NCBI GenBank assembly: GCA_002794775.1
Contig: NBAY01000029.1
Span: forward strand, 186,001 to 250,000
Origin: Porodaedalea pini
Taxonomy: Eukaryota > Basidiomycota > Agaricomycetes > Hymenochaetales > Hymenochaetaceae
Length of the DNA stretch: 64,000 nt
Direction of reading: 5' to 3'
Each line of letters starts with the position of its first letter. The stretch's first letter is position 1. Below, piece after piece: positions 1-10,570 of the stretch. The notes beneath the pieces were generated by a model. The model saw nothing but the letters and a program-made list of their open reading frames with translations. It did no database searches and was not told the DNA's origin. The translations under genes and the position numbers were made by a program.

Positions 1-534
1 CATACTCGCTGGCCCACAGACGCAACAATGCGTCGCGTCATCTCAGCCTGCTGCCTCCATTGCCACTCTCACAGCAAACACTGGTTCTTTGCACCCCCCG
101 CTCTTTGGCTTTGATGCCTCCAGCTCCTTTCGTATGGGTCTCACTCCCTCCACAGGCCTCACGCCCCTTGTTGGTGGGCCAGTCGCATTCCCACCACCAT
201 CGCCCAACACCACCGCCTTTCTTGCTATGGTCAATTTGGGTGCTGCAGGTAGTGCGGCCGCGGTGACCATCACGCCCAACATGCTCGATGCACTCGCTGG
301 TGTGCTTCAGCAGTCTACATCTGCAACACTGCAGGTGGGGCAACAATCAAATGGCAGCAATAATCCAGGCACTCCATCATCCTCAATGCAGTCACAGGCT
401 GTGCTGCAGATGTTTGTCGTTCCGTTGCAGATGGCTGCATCTGCATCAATGACATATCAGAGCGGTCCATTGGCCAATACAGGTAATGCACTCACCGGTG
501 TGCTTTAGCAGTCTACATCCACGATGTCGCAGCT
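1..534 (+). other. 5' flank of a DDE transposon, no firm gene
   Basis: An open frame from 89 to 508 encodes a Pro/Ser/Ala/Thr-rich, low-complexity product with no motif I recognise. It lies upstream of the transposase pseudogene and could be the 5' part of the same element, or unrelated sequence. The left end of the transposon is not visible and may lie outside the window. Confidence 0.3.
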
Positions 535-563
535 GGAGGAGGAGGAGGAGGAGGAGGAGGAGG
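535..563. repeat. (GGA)n microsatellite
   Basis: Nine to ten uninterrupted GGA triplets. In one plus frame they read as poly-Glu, followed by a stop at about 597. It lies just upstream of the transposase pseudogene. Confidence 0.85.
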
Positions 564-2193
564 CACAGTCAAATCTGAACCTCAACGAGTGCACGTGACT
601 GCAGGAGCAGAACCCAGGACTTCTGCAACCTATGATTCAACAGATCACACAGTCAAATCCAAACCATCTGAAGTTCCGTGCTCCTGATCGAAAGGACCCT
701 GCCCTTGCTGATGCGATATGGTGACTTTATTGCCTATCAAAAGATGAAAGTCTTGACCTCTTTTTTCATGGACGTGTGTCAGGGATGCTTGTCTTTTTGT
801 GCCTATATACTGAGTACACCGAGTTTGGCTGGGTTGAGGCATCAGTAATGGCAGCAACTGTTGCTGCTGGACGTGGTCCTCACCTGGCATGTTTGCTTCG
901 AAAATGGGTCCAAGAACATCTTGAAGACCATTGTGTGCTGCCTGTGAACCTGTATGGTGAATGGAAGAGGTCAATAATTCACAATGAGGATTTTGCGAAC
1001 GAAATACATGCTCACCTGCAAAGCCTCAGTAAAAAATACCTCGACCCCCATGACATCCTCTCATATCCCAATCAGCCAGATGTGCTGAAGCGGCTTGGAC
1101 GGTCAAAGCCAGTGACATTGTAAACTGCTCAAACCTGGATGAAAGCCATAGACTATCAGTATGGAAAGGCACCTAGTAGGATGTATGTTGACGGTCATGA
1201 AAGAGAAGATGTAATCCAATATCACCAGGAGATCTTTTTGCCTCTGTGGGCAGAGCTCAAGAAGGAGATGGTATTGGAGGGAGACAATGAAGGAGATCGC
1301 CAAGGCCGTCTCATTCTCGTCATGCATGATGAATCAACATTTTATGCAAATGATCAAAGGACTTTGAACTGGAGCCATAAATCTACTACTCCTAAACTGC
1401 ACGTTAAGGGAGAAGGAGTATCTATTATGGTTTCTGATTTTTGCACACCTGAGGCAGGATGGTTGAAATCTGCAGATGGGTATGTATTTTCAGCACTTTG
1501 CTTGTACATTTATTGATAATTGGATTCTGTAGCACTTGAGAGGCTCATGTTTATTTCAGAGCAGGTAAAAACTGTGAGGGCTACTTCCAACATGAAGATA
1601 TCATCGAGCAAGTTGACAATGCCATTACAATTTTTGAGGATCGTTTTCTGAATTGCACTGCCCTCTTTGCATTTGACAATGCTACAACTCATCAAAAGCG
1701 CTCAGCTGATGCTCTGTCTGCACGACATATGCCAAAAAATCCCTGCTATTGGAATAGCAAGAAAGCACCAGTAGCTCCTGGAATGTGTCCTGGTCATCAC
1801 AAAGATGGCACTCTGCAATCCTTTTATTTTCCTGATGGGAGATTTAAAGGAACAGCTCAAATTCTTCAGGAGCAAGGTTACAATGTGGATTGCTTAAACT
1901 TGGAATGCAAGAACTTCAAGTGCATGGATACCAGTCCAAATGCATGATGCTGCTGTCAGCGAATTTTATTCAATGAGCCTGACTTCCGTGCACAGAAATC
2001 CGCACTTGAAGAGCTTATCAAATCACATGGCCACAAGGCTATTTTTTATCCAAAATTCCATTGTGAGCTGAATTTTATTGAACAGTGCTGGGGACAGGCA
2101 AAATATTATTATCGGATGAAGGATAGACCTAATAATGAAAAGGAGATGGATCAGAACATAAAAATTTGCCTTGACCAAATCCCTTTGGAACTA

Positions 2194-3051
2194 TTTACAG
2201 CCATTTTCATAAGTCCTGCGACACGTGCATGTCACGTGAAGTGAGCCGCGTCAGAGCCAAAATGTCGAAAAATTAGAATGAATGCCTATTTTCTCTGTGA
2301 ATTCTGCACAGTACCCGCTCATTAAGTACTCAAAAAAAAGGCATGGTTCTCAGGAGAAGAAATATGTAAAATAGGGAGCAATAAATTGACTGTGTAGGTG
2401 GGTGGAGATCAAACAAGTGCAGCTGGTCTGTTCTCTCACACATTTCCACTGAGATTCAAAAATTATGGCTCCCCTACATCTATCTATAAAATTCTTTCCT
2501 GTGTCTGTAAATTAAGTATATGACTATACCAACATCTCCTGCAAGTTTGAAGCCAATCCATCCAGTATTCATGGTCCAGCAGCAAGATTTGTGTTCTACT
2601 CTGCAAGACCTGTTGTGAGAAAAGGAGGGTGGAAAGAGCTTGAAGTGGAACACAAATCTTGCTGCTGGACCATGAATACTGAATGGATTGGATTCAAACT
2701 TTCAGGAGATGTTGGTATAGTCATATACTTAATTTAAAGACACAGGAAAGAATTTTATAGGTAGATGTAGGGGAGCCATAATTTTTGAATCTCAGTGGAA
2801 ATGGGTGAGAGAACAGACCAGCTGCACTTGTTTGATCTCCACCCACCTACACAGTCAATTTATTGCTCCCTATTTTACATATTTCTTCTCCTGAGAACAG
2901 TGCCTTTTTTTTTGAGTACTTAATGAGCAGGTACTGTGCAGAATTCACAGAGAAAATAGGCATTCATTCTAATTTTTCGACACTTTGGCTCTGACGCGGC
3001 TCATTTCACATGACATGCACGTGTCACAGGACTTATGAAAAAGGCTGTAAA
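2194..3051. repeat. Palindrome 1 (arms about 407 bp, loop 43 bp)
   Basis: The left arm is 2194-2600, the loop 2601-2643 and the right arm 2644-3051. The arms are almost perfect reverse complements. Transcription through it would give a hairpin of about 400 bp. Both termini are TTTACAGCC / GGCTGTAAA. Confidence 0.88.
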
Positions 3052-3877
3052 CATGCATGTCACGTGAAGTGAGCCGCGTCAGAGACAAAGTGTTGAAAAA
3101 TTAGAATGAATGCCTATTTTCTCTGTGAATTCTGCACAGTACCTGCTCATTAAGTACTCAAAAAAAAGGCACAGTTCTCAGGAGAAGAAATATGTAAAAT
3201 AGGGAGCAATAAATTGATTGTGTAGGCAGGTGGAGATCAAACAAGTGCAGCTGGTCTGTTCTCTCACCCATTTCCACTGAGATTCAAAAATTATGGCTCC
3301 CCTACATCTACCTATAAAACTCTTTCCTGTATCTGTAAATTAAGTATATGACTATATCAACATCTCCTGAAAGTTTGAAGCCAATCCATTCAGTATTCAT
3401 GGTCCAGCAGCAAGATTTGTGTTCCACTTCAAGCTCTTTCCACCCTCCTTTTCTCACAACAGGTCTTGCAGAGTAGAACACAAATCTTGCTGCTGGACCA
3501 TGAATACTGAATGGATTGGCTTCAAACTTTCAGGAGATGTTGGTATAGTCATATACTTAATTTACAGATACAGGAAAGAGTTTTATAGGTAGATGTAGGG
3601 GAGCCATAATTTTCAAATCTCAGTGGAAATGGGTGAGAGAACAGACCAGCTGCACTTGTTTGATCTCCACCTGCCTACACAATCAATTTATTGCTCCCTA
3701 TTTTACATATTTCTTCTCCTGAGAACTGTGCCTTTTTTTTGAGTACTTAATGAGCAGGTACTGTGCAGAATTCACAGAGAAAATAGGCATTCATTCTAAT
3801 TTTTCAACACTTTGTCTCTGACGCGGCTCATTTCACGTGACATGCACGTGTCGCAGGACTTATGAAAAAGGCTGTAA
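3052..3877. repeat. Palindrome 2, loop inverted relative to palindrome 1
   Basis: The left arm is about 3052-3428, the loop 3429-3471 and the right arm 3472-3877. The loop is the reverse complement of the loop in palindrome 1, so the copy is either in the opposite orientation or a loop-inversion isomer. The left terminus lacks the first about 35 bp (it starts at CATGCATGTCACGTG), so it abuts palindrome 1 directly. Confidence 0.82.
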
Positions 3878-4206
3878 TGAGCGGGTACTGTGCAGAATTC
3901 ACAGAGAAAATAGGCATTCATTCTAATTTTTCGACATTTTGGCTCTGACGCGGCTCACTTCACGTGACATGCATGTGTCGCAGGACTTATGAAAATGGCT
4001 GTAAACGGTGTGTTTTTGTTTATTTACCAATTACCAGTTCAAGACATTGATATTTATTTAGCTTTGCTAACCACTCAGCGTGGTTCATGGATTGTTACCA
4101 TCATGGATTGAATGGGAAACAGGCACAGTGGGCAAACAAAAAATACCATAGCCACAGAACACTACCAGATAGATTTATGACAGAGATGGAGGCTCATGGA
4201 ATATAA

Positions 4207-4860
4207 CAAATGTATTTCTCATTTTACAACAGCTAACAAAACTTTTCAAAATTTTGACCTCACAATTTTGGCCACTAGGGTCCTTCCTAATGGGGTAAGC
4301 AAGGGGTTCAGGGTCCATGACAGTGATGTGACATCAGCTTGTCGAGTTTAACTTTCGTCTACCTTACCTCCATACTGTGACCGTGCGGATACCTTCGGCA
4401 CAAGAATTCCATGTTAAGCACGCTATCCTATCATTTGAACAAATTAGTCTACAGCGCGGTTGCAAAATGATCTCAGATTTACTCACCATGTACACCCTGT
4501 CATACCCTGTCCTGCCAGGCCAGAAGCTTGTTAACGGAGTCTGATGGAGAGAAATTAGCCCCTGTGCGGCTACAGAACAATCTGAGATTCACTCACGGAA
4601 CAGATCCTCTCAAGCCAGAAGATTGTTGTTGTTAGAAACACCCTGCTTGCTGAATTCTGTAGTCTGTGCCTGAGAAATGCTTGGGCAAACTTGCTGGAGC
4701 GATGTGTGGTGGTGGAGATGGGAGGACAGCAATGGTGTGGGGAGAGTGAGGCAGACAAGGGCGACGGTGATAAGGAGATGAACGTGGCAGTGACACGCGT
4801 GTGAGCCAGGAGCCCACCAAAGTCAGGTGTCGCGGCTCACCTTTCCGGGTCTCCGGCTTA
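4207..4860. other. Intergenic, no gene seen
   Basis: This stretch follows the transposase stop. It probably contains the transposon 3' end and unrelated spacer. No open frame here carries a recognisable motif. Confidence 0.5.
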
Positions 4861-5028
4861 CTTAAATATTTGCTGTATACGGAGTATACGGCAAAATTTC
4901 AGAGTTTTTATATGCATACGGGCGTATTTATACGCCCGTATAATCTGCTCTCCAGAGGCCTATACGCATACGGCGTATCTCGTATACGCCCGTAGTGTAT
5001 ACGCGTTATACGATACGCTGCGGAGCCC
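4861..5028. repeat. TATACG/CGTATA-rich patch with short hairpins
   Basis: Multiple TATACG and CGTATA units, including the inverted pair TACGGGCGTA / TACGCCCGTA around 4917-4943. It ends CTGCGGAGCCCTAC exactly where an LTR fragment begins, so it may be the terminus of a small DNA element inserted at or beside that LTR. No duplication was identified. Confidence 0.5.
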
Positions 5029-5195
5029 TACCGTCCATCCGATCGTGTCCATACCAAGAATTATAATAAAGAGTCGGCCGCCGATTATGAATGAATAAAT
5101 GGTAATGTTCAGCGGCCGGTAAAGGGAGTCAAAGGAGTAGTGTAAGTGAAGGGAGAAAGACTCGGCCGGTGCGTAGGCGATGGTTAATCGCTACA
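5028..5195 (-). repeat. Truncated LTR fragment of the 843 bp-LTR family
   Basis: About 168 bp matching the end of the LTRs at 12057-12222 and 32240-32406, ending GGTTAATCGCTACA. The remaining about 675 bp of the LTR is missing. It shows that the family inserted more than once in this neighbourhood. Confidence 0.85.
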
Positions 5196-8100
5196 GGGGG
5201 AGTCAAGCTCTCTACGCAATAGGCTTCCGGATACTGTTTGCATGGTGACTCTTTCCCCGAGCTCAAGCATCGTACGGCGCTTCCTAAAATCCATCCAACA
5301 ATTGCTCCAGAGACATTGGATCGGCTTCGTACCCACCACTACCTTTCCAGTAGGCTCTGGCGCCATTCTAATGATGCTGATATGCGTCTACAAACCTACA
5401 GGATAATCAGCAGAGCCAGAGCATTATGACGTGCTAAGTGTCCTGCGACGGCTACAATAACGTACCCACTTTCGCCCGCCGGAATTGCGAAAGTTTCTAA
5501 GAGCCATCCTGATGCATATTCGTGAGCATAAATGTGGAAGGGTCTGCAGCTGCAAACCGTCGCTCAACAGCTAGGCGGCTACTTGTAGGTCTTCGCCGAT
5601 TACACCTCTGGAAATTGTTACTTTATCAAACGCGCCGTCCTTAAATCCAGGTTAAATCGATTTCTCAGACACCAGCATTCTTTGGTTCATTTTGAGGGGT
5701 AATTCTAGCATGTCGAGCGGAGTTTCTTCATGGGACGTCGGCGGCGAAACACTGTATGAAGAGGATGTAACCTGGGAGCAAGAGATAGTGCATGATCAGA
5801 GGGACGTTTGATCAAGCAGATGCACGAGCTCAGAACGTTTCTTGTCTGCTTGCTTGTTTCACAGTGCGTTCTGAAGTACGTTCGCATGCAGAGAGCGGCG
5901 ATAGAGTACGATCTCCGGACGCGCTGGTGAAATACATGGACATGTCATTAGGTCTCCGTATCCGCTAGTCGAAAAGGATGGCATTGCCAAGCATGTCGCC
6001 ATCTTTTGGGGCATTCATGCATACATACTGCGGCCCTAGTTATTCTTGAAATGCCCCCATCTATCACGCCTACATCCCGTTTTAGAAGTTCAGGGTTATT
6101 GGCGGCAAGCCCAGTGTGACCTTTCTAAAGTAGGGGACAGTCCTTGGTATGCTTCCATAGAGATCCGAAGACTTCACGACAGATACCAACGACTTCTATT
6201 TGCTAGCGCAAACGCACGTCGGATTATGGCGCGGAGACAGGTCGATTCTGCTCTTACTATGCTACGCGCGAAGGTCAATAGCGTTGGTGGGATACAGCGG
6301 AAAAAAGGGAGGGACGGTGAAACTGAAAAGGTGTTTAGAAGGTACATACGTGCGGGGAAAGTCTGCAATTGAACACCTTCGCCTGCTGAAAATCATCTGG
6401 CGCATGATCTTGTCCACTGTTTGCTATGTTCAGCGGGCCATTCTCGAACTGCTTGGGCTGCACACGTACCTCGAGGACATCGTGCCTTGCATCGACTCTG
6501 AGAAAAGCTTTCATTCATAGATTCTTTAGGTCCGCGGCACGTTCACTATCGATGCTTCTGTCATCGACCACCTACGTATATCGGATCGGCATACCCTGTG
6601 GCTCATCTGCAGAAACAAGCAGGTATCGGGCAGATGTTTTGATGTACAAAACATCTCCCGTAGCCGCGGTACCTTCAAATGGACCTACTAGCATACTTAT
6701 GACGTAAGGGCTCTGCTTGATGGCCTTAATTTTGTCTTGACGCGAACATGCAAGACAAGTTTTCAAATTACTCCATGGGAGACCACTACATTACCGAGCT
6801 CCTCGAATAAATGTGCGGCTTTCAAGGCTACGCGCCCGGCGCTCGGCCATTGAGTTCTGCTCCTACCATTCCCCTGCCACTAAATACATTCATCATGCGA
6901 TTTCTCCTTTTCGTCCTCCTTCCTCCTCCACTCAGCCAGCTTCCCTGATACTTTCAAAGAAGAACTCATTTTGTGCACTCTTTCTCATCCTGATTGCCGT
7001 TGGTCAGGTTTGCCCAGCCAGCGTCCTCAGCCTCTTCGAAGAAGCAGGCCATTACAGAGCAGAGAAAGGAGCCATATGTCAACTGTGCTCGCATCCTTCG
7101 CATACCAAATGGTGTTGACGGTCAGTCGGACCTGCTCGTTACTGTCGAGGAGAACAAGTCCTCTGCTGCTCCCCACTCACTCCCTCCACCTCTCCTGCTC
7201 ATCGATATCAGTGCAGAGAAATCAGCAGACTTGTATCTCAGCTACATTTGTATCCGATCTACCTTAATCAACATGCTTGTCAACGGCAGTTTTTTTATTG
7301 GAAGTGCAGTGGGAGCTCTTTGGGCTTCTACTTCGGTATGAGCTTTACGCCCTTGATCAAGTGATTCACGCCCGTATGACCAACCGTCTTCGAAATGCTC
7401 TATCATGCGGGATCTATCTGGGCACCACGGACACATAGACCACTATCAGTTCTGACACATCTCGAAGCTTACCAAGGAGAACTGGGGGAGGCAGGACTCC
7501 ATCAAATAACTCTGCCGCGTCCTCGGGACATGGCTAGAATTTCCAGAGTGCGAGACCGCAGGGCTTTTATGTTTTGATCACATTCTACGTTGAGACATTC
7601 GTCCGTTACTTTTTTCGCGTCTCCTCTATACACTGTAATGTGCCCGTCTCGCTCATGTAGCGTCATTGTTCGTCTTCGAGGCATTTGTCTTCATTAATAT
7701 TGTATTGCCATGTCGAGCCCATCTTACTAATTGTATTTAGAATGACGTTAGCAGGCCCAGATGTAGCGCCATGTCCGCCTTTTTTCTGGACTTTGGACTT
7801 GCGTCGGGCATTGAGAAAGAAAATTGCAATGGAAGAAGAATATACTGTACGTGAGGACACTGTCTCAGTCAGTCAACATTGAAATGGAAGTTGTGGTCGG
7901 ATTTGGTGAAAGATGGAGTAGGTGCTAAAGCCTGTAGCCAAAGGCCGGAGGTATGGGTCATATGGACCGTAGCTTAGAATCAAGAAGGGAAGAGGAAGAG
8001 GAAGAGGAGACTGTTTGTGGTGAGTAAGCAAGACACTTTGATGGATGAATGAATTATTGGTTCGACATATGAATGGACAGTAGGAGAGCGTGTAAAGTCG

Positions 8101-8330
8101 GTATGTATGGTATACATGGGGCATCTCTGCATGAGTCGTCACGTCTTCGAGCACGATCCGATGGCCCTATTCTGCTTCAGACTCAAACGCGCGGAAGGCC
8201 CAGACCCCCAGATCGACCAAGACAAATAACAGCCAAATAACGAGCCACCGGCACGCGTTCCTTAACGCAAACTATGAACACATCCACACCGATCTCTCCT
8301 CTGTGTTTCCTCTGTCATTCCGAATCGGAT
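5196..8330. other. Left part of duplicated unit 1, no intact gene
   Basis: From about 7290 to 8190 this sequence is recognisably similar to about 33970-34990 (shared stretches around 7340/33990, 7585/34245, 7900/34570 and 8060/34835). The open frames are short and carry stops in both copies, so the ancestral gene content, if any, has decayed. A minus-strand stretch at about 6430-6770 looks weakly coding but matches nothing I know. Confidence 0.45.
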
Positions 8331-8333
8331 ATG

Positions 8334-8386
8334 ATGTCTGACTCGCCCAAGCTCAGCTTCAAGATGGAGAAGCTTCTCACAGATAG
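8334..8386 (+). pseudogene. Family B remnant, exon 1 only
   Basis: The start ATG and about 17 codons correspond to exon 1 of the family B genes (MSDSPKLS... against MSDLSKLN... at 35125). The upstream sequence also matches that around 35017-35125. The sequence then jumps to that which follows the broken B copy at 35570, so exon 2 is deleted. It occupies the same position relative to gene A as the 35125 copy. Confidence 0.65.
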
Positions 8387-8569
8387 TTTATAGTAAAGCA
8401 GAATACAACGTATAAGGACAACGTTAATTAAGGAAGCATGAGAGGCATACATGCGTAAGGAGCCATTCTCTTCTAGTAATCTTCTTTCAGGCGTGCAGTC
8501 GAGAGCTATACAATATGCAGTCAAATGATGCACCGAGTCTTTGCAGGAAGAATGCAACATACCAGGCGG

Positions 8570-9322
8570 TCAGAACTGAATGTTAGCGTTTCGCGCGAAT
8601 CCACGCAGCTTCTTGATTTCTTCCATCATATTTTCCATGGCTGCATCACTTTGAGGCGTACCAAGCTGGTAAACCGGCCTTCGTGAATGAGGTGCAATGC
8701 AAGGCCTATTCGCTAGCGATGGTCCCGCCTTGACAGTCTGCTCATCCGGCTCTCTGAATGTAGCGTCGACGTTCTTAGAACGTAGAGTGGTGTTGTGGAT
8801 TGTGAAAACTTCGTAACACTACCTGTCACCTGCAGCGGCAATTCCAATTATTGCATTTCAGTTTAAATCCCCAGTGAAAAGTATCTCCGCCTGCTTTACG
8901 AGGTCGGCGCGGGCTTCCTCAATCGCCAAGTCAACATAGAAAGATGAGGAGTCGACAGGCTGTGGCTTGACCTCCAACAGAGCTACGATTTTCATCTTTT
9001 CAAATTCCATGTGAGCAATACCGTCATCAGACTTTACCAGCCTCTTCGAGAAAACGCGTAAAATAGCGAAGTCTGGAATGCGAGATTCTGACTTCATCTC
9101 TCCATCTTGGTTCTTTGGATAGTGTGTCACTTGTCTCTGAGGGCCTACCACTAGGGACCGGTATTTATCGACGAGCCGACTCAGGCGTACATTCCATATT
9201 GTGTACCAGATGTACTCTGGGCCACGATAGCCAGGCTTGTCGTACTCCTCTCTGAGCTCATGAATGAGACGTTTGGCGTGCAAGATGGAAATCCGCTCCT
9301 TGAATTGCCAATGGCTAGCCAT
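8570..9322 (-). pseudogene. Family A: PD-(D/E)XK nuclease-like protein, copy 1, two stops
   Basis: Reads from ATG at 9322. Residues 83-84 are Pro-Asp in RIPDFAIL and residues 117-119 are Glu-Val-Lys in LLEVKP, followed by EARADLVKQA with Gln144. This PD-x(32)-ExK-Q layout matches restriction-endonuclease-fold proteins that are common and mostly uncharacterised in basidiomycetes. After residue 154 come TGA (8858-8860) and TAG (8819-8821). The homologous frame then continues to a natural stop at 8570-8572, ending in a short helical tail. Copy 2 reads through both positions, so the stops are secondary. The copy is likely inactive, or makes a 154-residue product that still holds the PD-ExK core. 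It is divergent from the B gene at 9931, with about 600 bp between the starts. Confidence 0.72.
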
Positions 9323-9805
9323 GATGTCTTGTTTAGAGTTATCCTTAAGTCTCGGAGGGCGGGTCAATCAGAAAATGTAACACCGTACGAAAACCTGTAC
9401 GTACAGTGTTGGAGAAATGAGAAACTGGAAAAAAATAGTGAAAAGTAGCAATGAAGCAGAGCGTCGTGAAGGTAGCTGAGAAGCAACTTGGGCTACTTGT
9501 ATTAGATTGCGGCTCCATTTAAATATGAAATCAAGTAGTTAAGTGGCTGGTGAATGCAAACTGTGACGAAACATAAGCGACGTTTGCTGCTCCGTGTAGT
9601 GGCTATCGAGCAAGTGTGGTTTCCGGGAAACTCGTGTGGCTGATATATTCAAATCGAGATTCATTAAGACAATACTGGGCTGGAGATTTTTCAGGAGATC
9701 GGAAGAGAAAACAAGTCACTCAAGCACAGACGGGTTGATCGTGGCATCGATAATGATTTGGCCTCAACTTTCAAACTCCGCAACAGCTTGATAACGCGTG
9801 ACTGA

Positions 9806-9822
9806 CATCAGTCACGAGCCAC
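9806..9822 (+). promoter_or_regulatory. Conserved motif upstream of family B genes
   Basis: CATCAGTCACGAGCCAC lies 109 bp upstream of the B start at 9931. It recurs unchanged at 42397-42413, with one change at 35025-35041, and in part (GTCACGAGCCAC) at 37899-37910. All sit about 70-110 bp upstream of a B start. In two copies a CACGTG lies just 5'. Conservation amid diverged flanks suggests a promoter element, but common descent of recent duplicates could also explain it. Confidence 0.5.
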
Positions 9823-9930
9823 AGATTACGAAAAGCAAATTATATATAAAAAAAGAGCCGCGCTCATCTTCTCATATTCACACAACCCACCAACCTCTGT
9901 ACATCGGTCTCGCTGTCGCAATCGAACTCA

Positions 9931-10570
9931 ATGTCAAGCTCATCTAAGGTCAACTCTAAGATGTCAAAGCTCCGACTTACAGAGTCTGCGGAGGCTATGC
10001 AACCTGTCGCACTCCAGAAGCCTGAAAAGTACGTTATCGGACCTTGAGGTCACCAGAGCGAGCTGACGTCCACCTCATAGGAAAACCAGAGAATTACCGA
10101 AACAATGGATGTACGGTCTGCGGCTGAAGCTTAGAGACTGCCATCGTATTTGCAAGAAATGGGGTTTGCCATGGGAGGAAGACCCGATTGCATGCAAGCA
10201 CGCGATAACGGATTGGGTCATACGAGCCACGGGTGTTTACTTCGCATACCGTTCGGTTACTTATCGAGGCGAGACTGCGCAGATCGTCACATTCGTCATT
10301 GACAAGGAGCGTCGGCTAGAAAGCAACGAGTTTTCGGAGACGCAGATGGAGAACGTGCGGAAGTTGTTTGGGATCAAGCATAAGCCACGCTGGTTCGAGC
10401 TATACGATAGAAATAAACCCAGTGACTATGAGGATGCTCTCAGTAGTGGAGATGAGGAGTTTCCCTACGTTGAGCTCGATTGCCGGGTAGATGACGACAA
10501 GGACGAGGAGTTGGAAATGGTCAACGAGAGTGACCTTGAATCAGAGTCGGAGTCAGACAAGTCCGACTAG
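9931..10570 (+). CDS. Family B hypothetical protein, copy 1 (195 aa, two exons)
   Basis: Exons are 9931-10028 and 10081-10570, with intron donor GTACGT and acceptor TCATAG. Exon 1 is 98 nt in all three largely intact copies, and the phase is conserved (an AAG codon is split). The product is about 195 aa: a basic, Ser/Lys-rich N terminus, a compact middle with WMYGLRLKL, ITDWVIRATGVYF, TAQIVTFVID and KLFGIKHKPRWFELYDR, then a Glu/Asp/Ser-rich tail (last about 45 residues). There is no signal peptide or membrane segment. I do not recognise the family. Conservation among copies is concentrated in the middle domain, which argues that it is a real protein. The neighbour is the divergent nuclease-like gene A. 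The big LTR element lies 810 bp downstream. Confidence 0.72.

Larger units (their letters stand above)
2194..4005. mobile_element. Nested palindromic foldback cluster inside the transposase
   Basis: The cluster begins TTTACAGCC and ends GGCTGTAAA. The outermost about 131 bp (2194-2324 and 3875-4005) are nearly perfect inverted repeats that share variants (CCCGCTCATTA, AAAATGTCG) absent from the inner arms. Between them lie two long palindromes (2194-3051 and 3052-3877). The cluster has no coding capacity of its own. It interrupts the transposase reading frame, with coding sequence resuming on the far side. I see no convincing target-site duplication. It is probably a non-autonomous foldback/MITE family that inserted into itself. 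Confidence 0.85.
776..4206 (+). pseudogene. DDE transposase (IS630/Tc1-mariner-like), broken and interrupted
   Basis: Decayed transposase of a family common in agaricomycete genomes. The N-terminal helical region covers 776-1123. The catalytic core follows, with the first Asp in VMHDES (about 1321-1338), the second in FAFDNATTH (about 1666-1692) and the Glu in CELNFIEQCW (about 2066-2095). An intron at 1480-1559 (GT..AG) joins SADG to RAGKN. In-frame stops lie at 1121-1123 (TAA) and 1945-1947 (TGA). At 2193 the frame runs into a 1.8 kb foldback cluster (2194-4005). Beyond it, after a probable intron starting at GTGTGT (about 4008) and ending at TTTAG, the C-terminal exon resumes with a RFANHSAWFMDCY-like stretch and stops at 4204-4206. 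The gene is dead. Superfamily assignment rests on the DDE spacing and the Tc1/IS630-like ELNFIEQCW box; the start codon was not determined. Confidence 0.8.

Noticed and set aside
4861..5028. CRISPR-like array of TATACG repeats
   Set aside because: The units are too short and irregular, there are no spacers of constant length, and the genome is eukaryotic.
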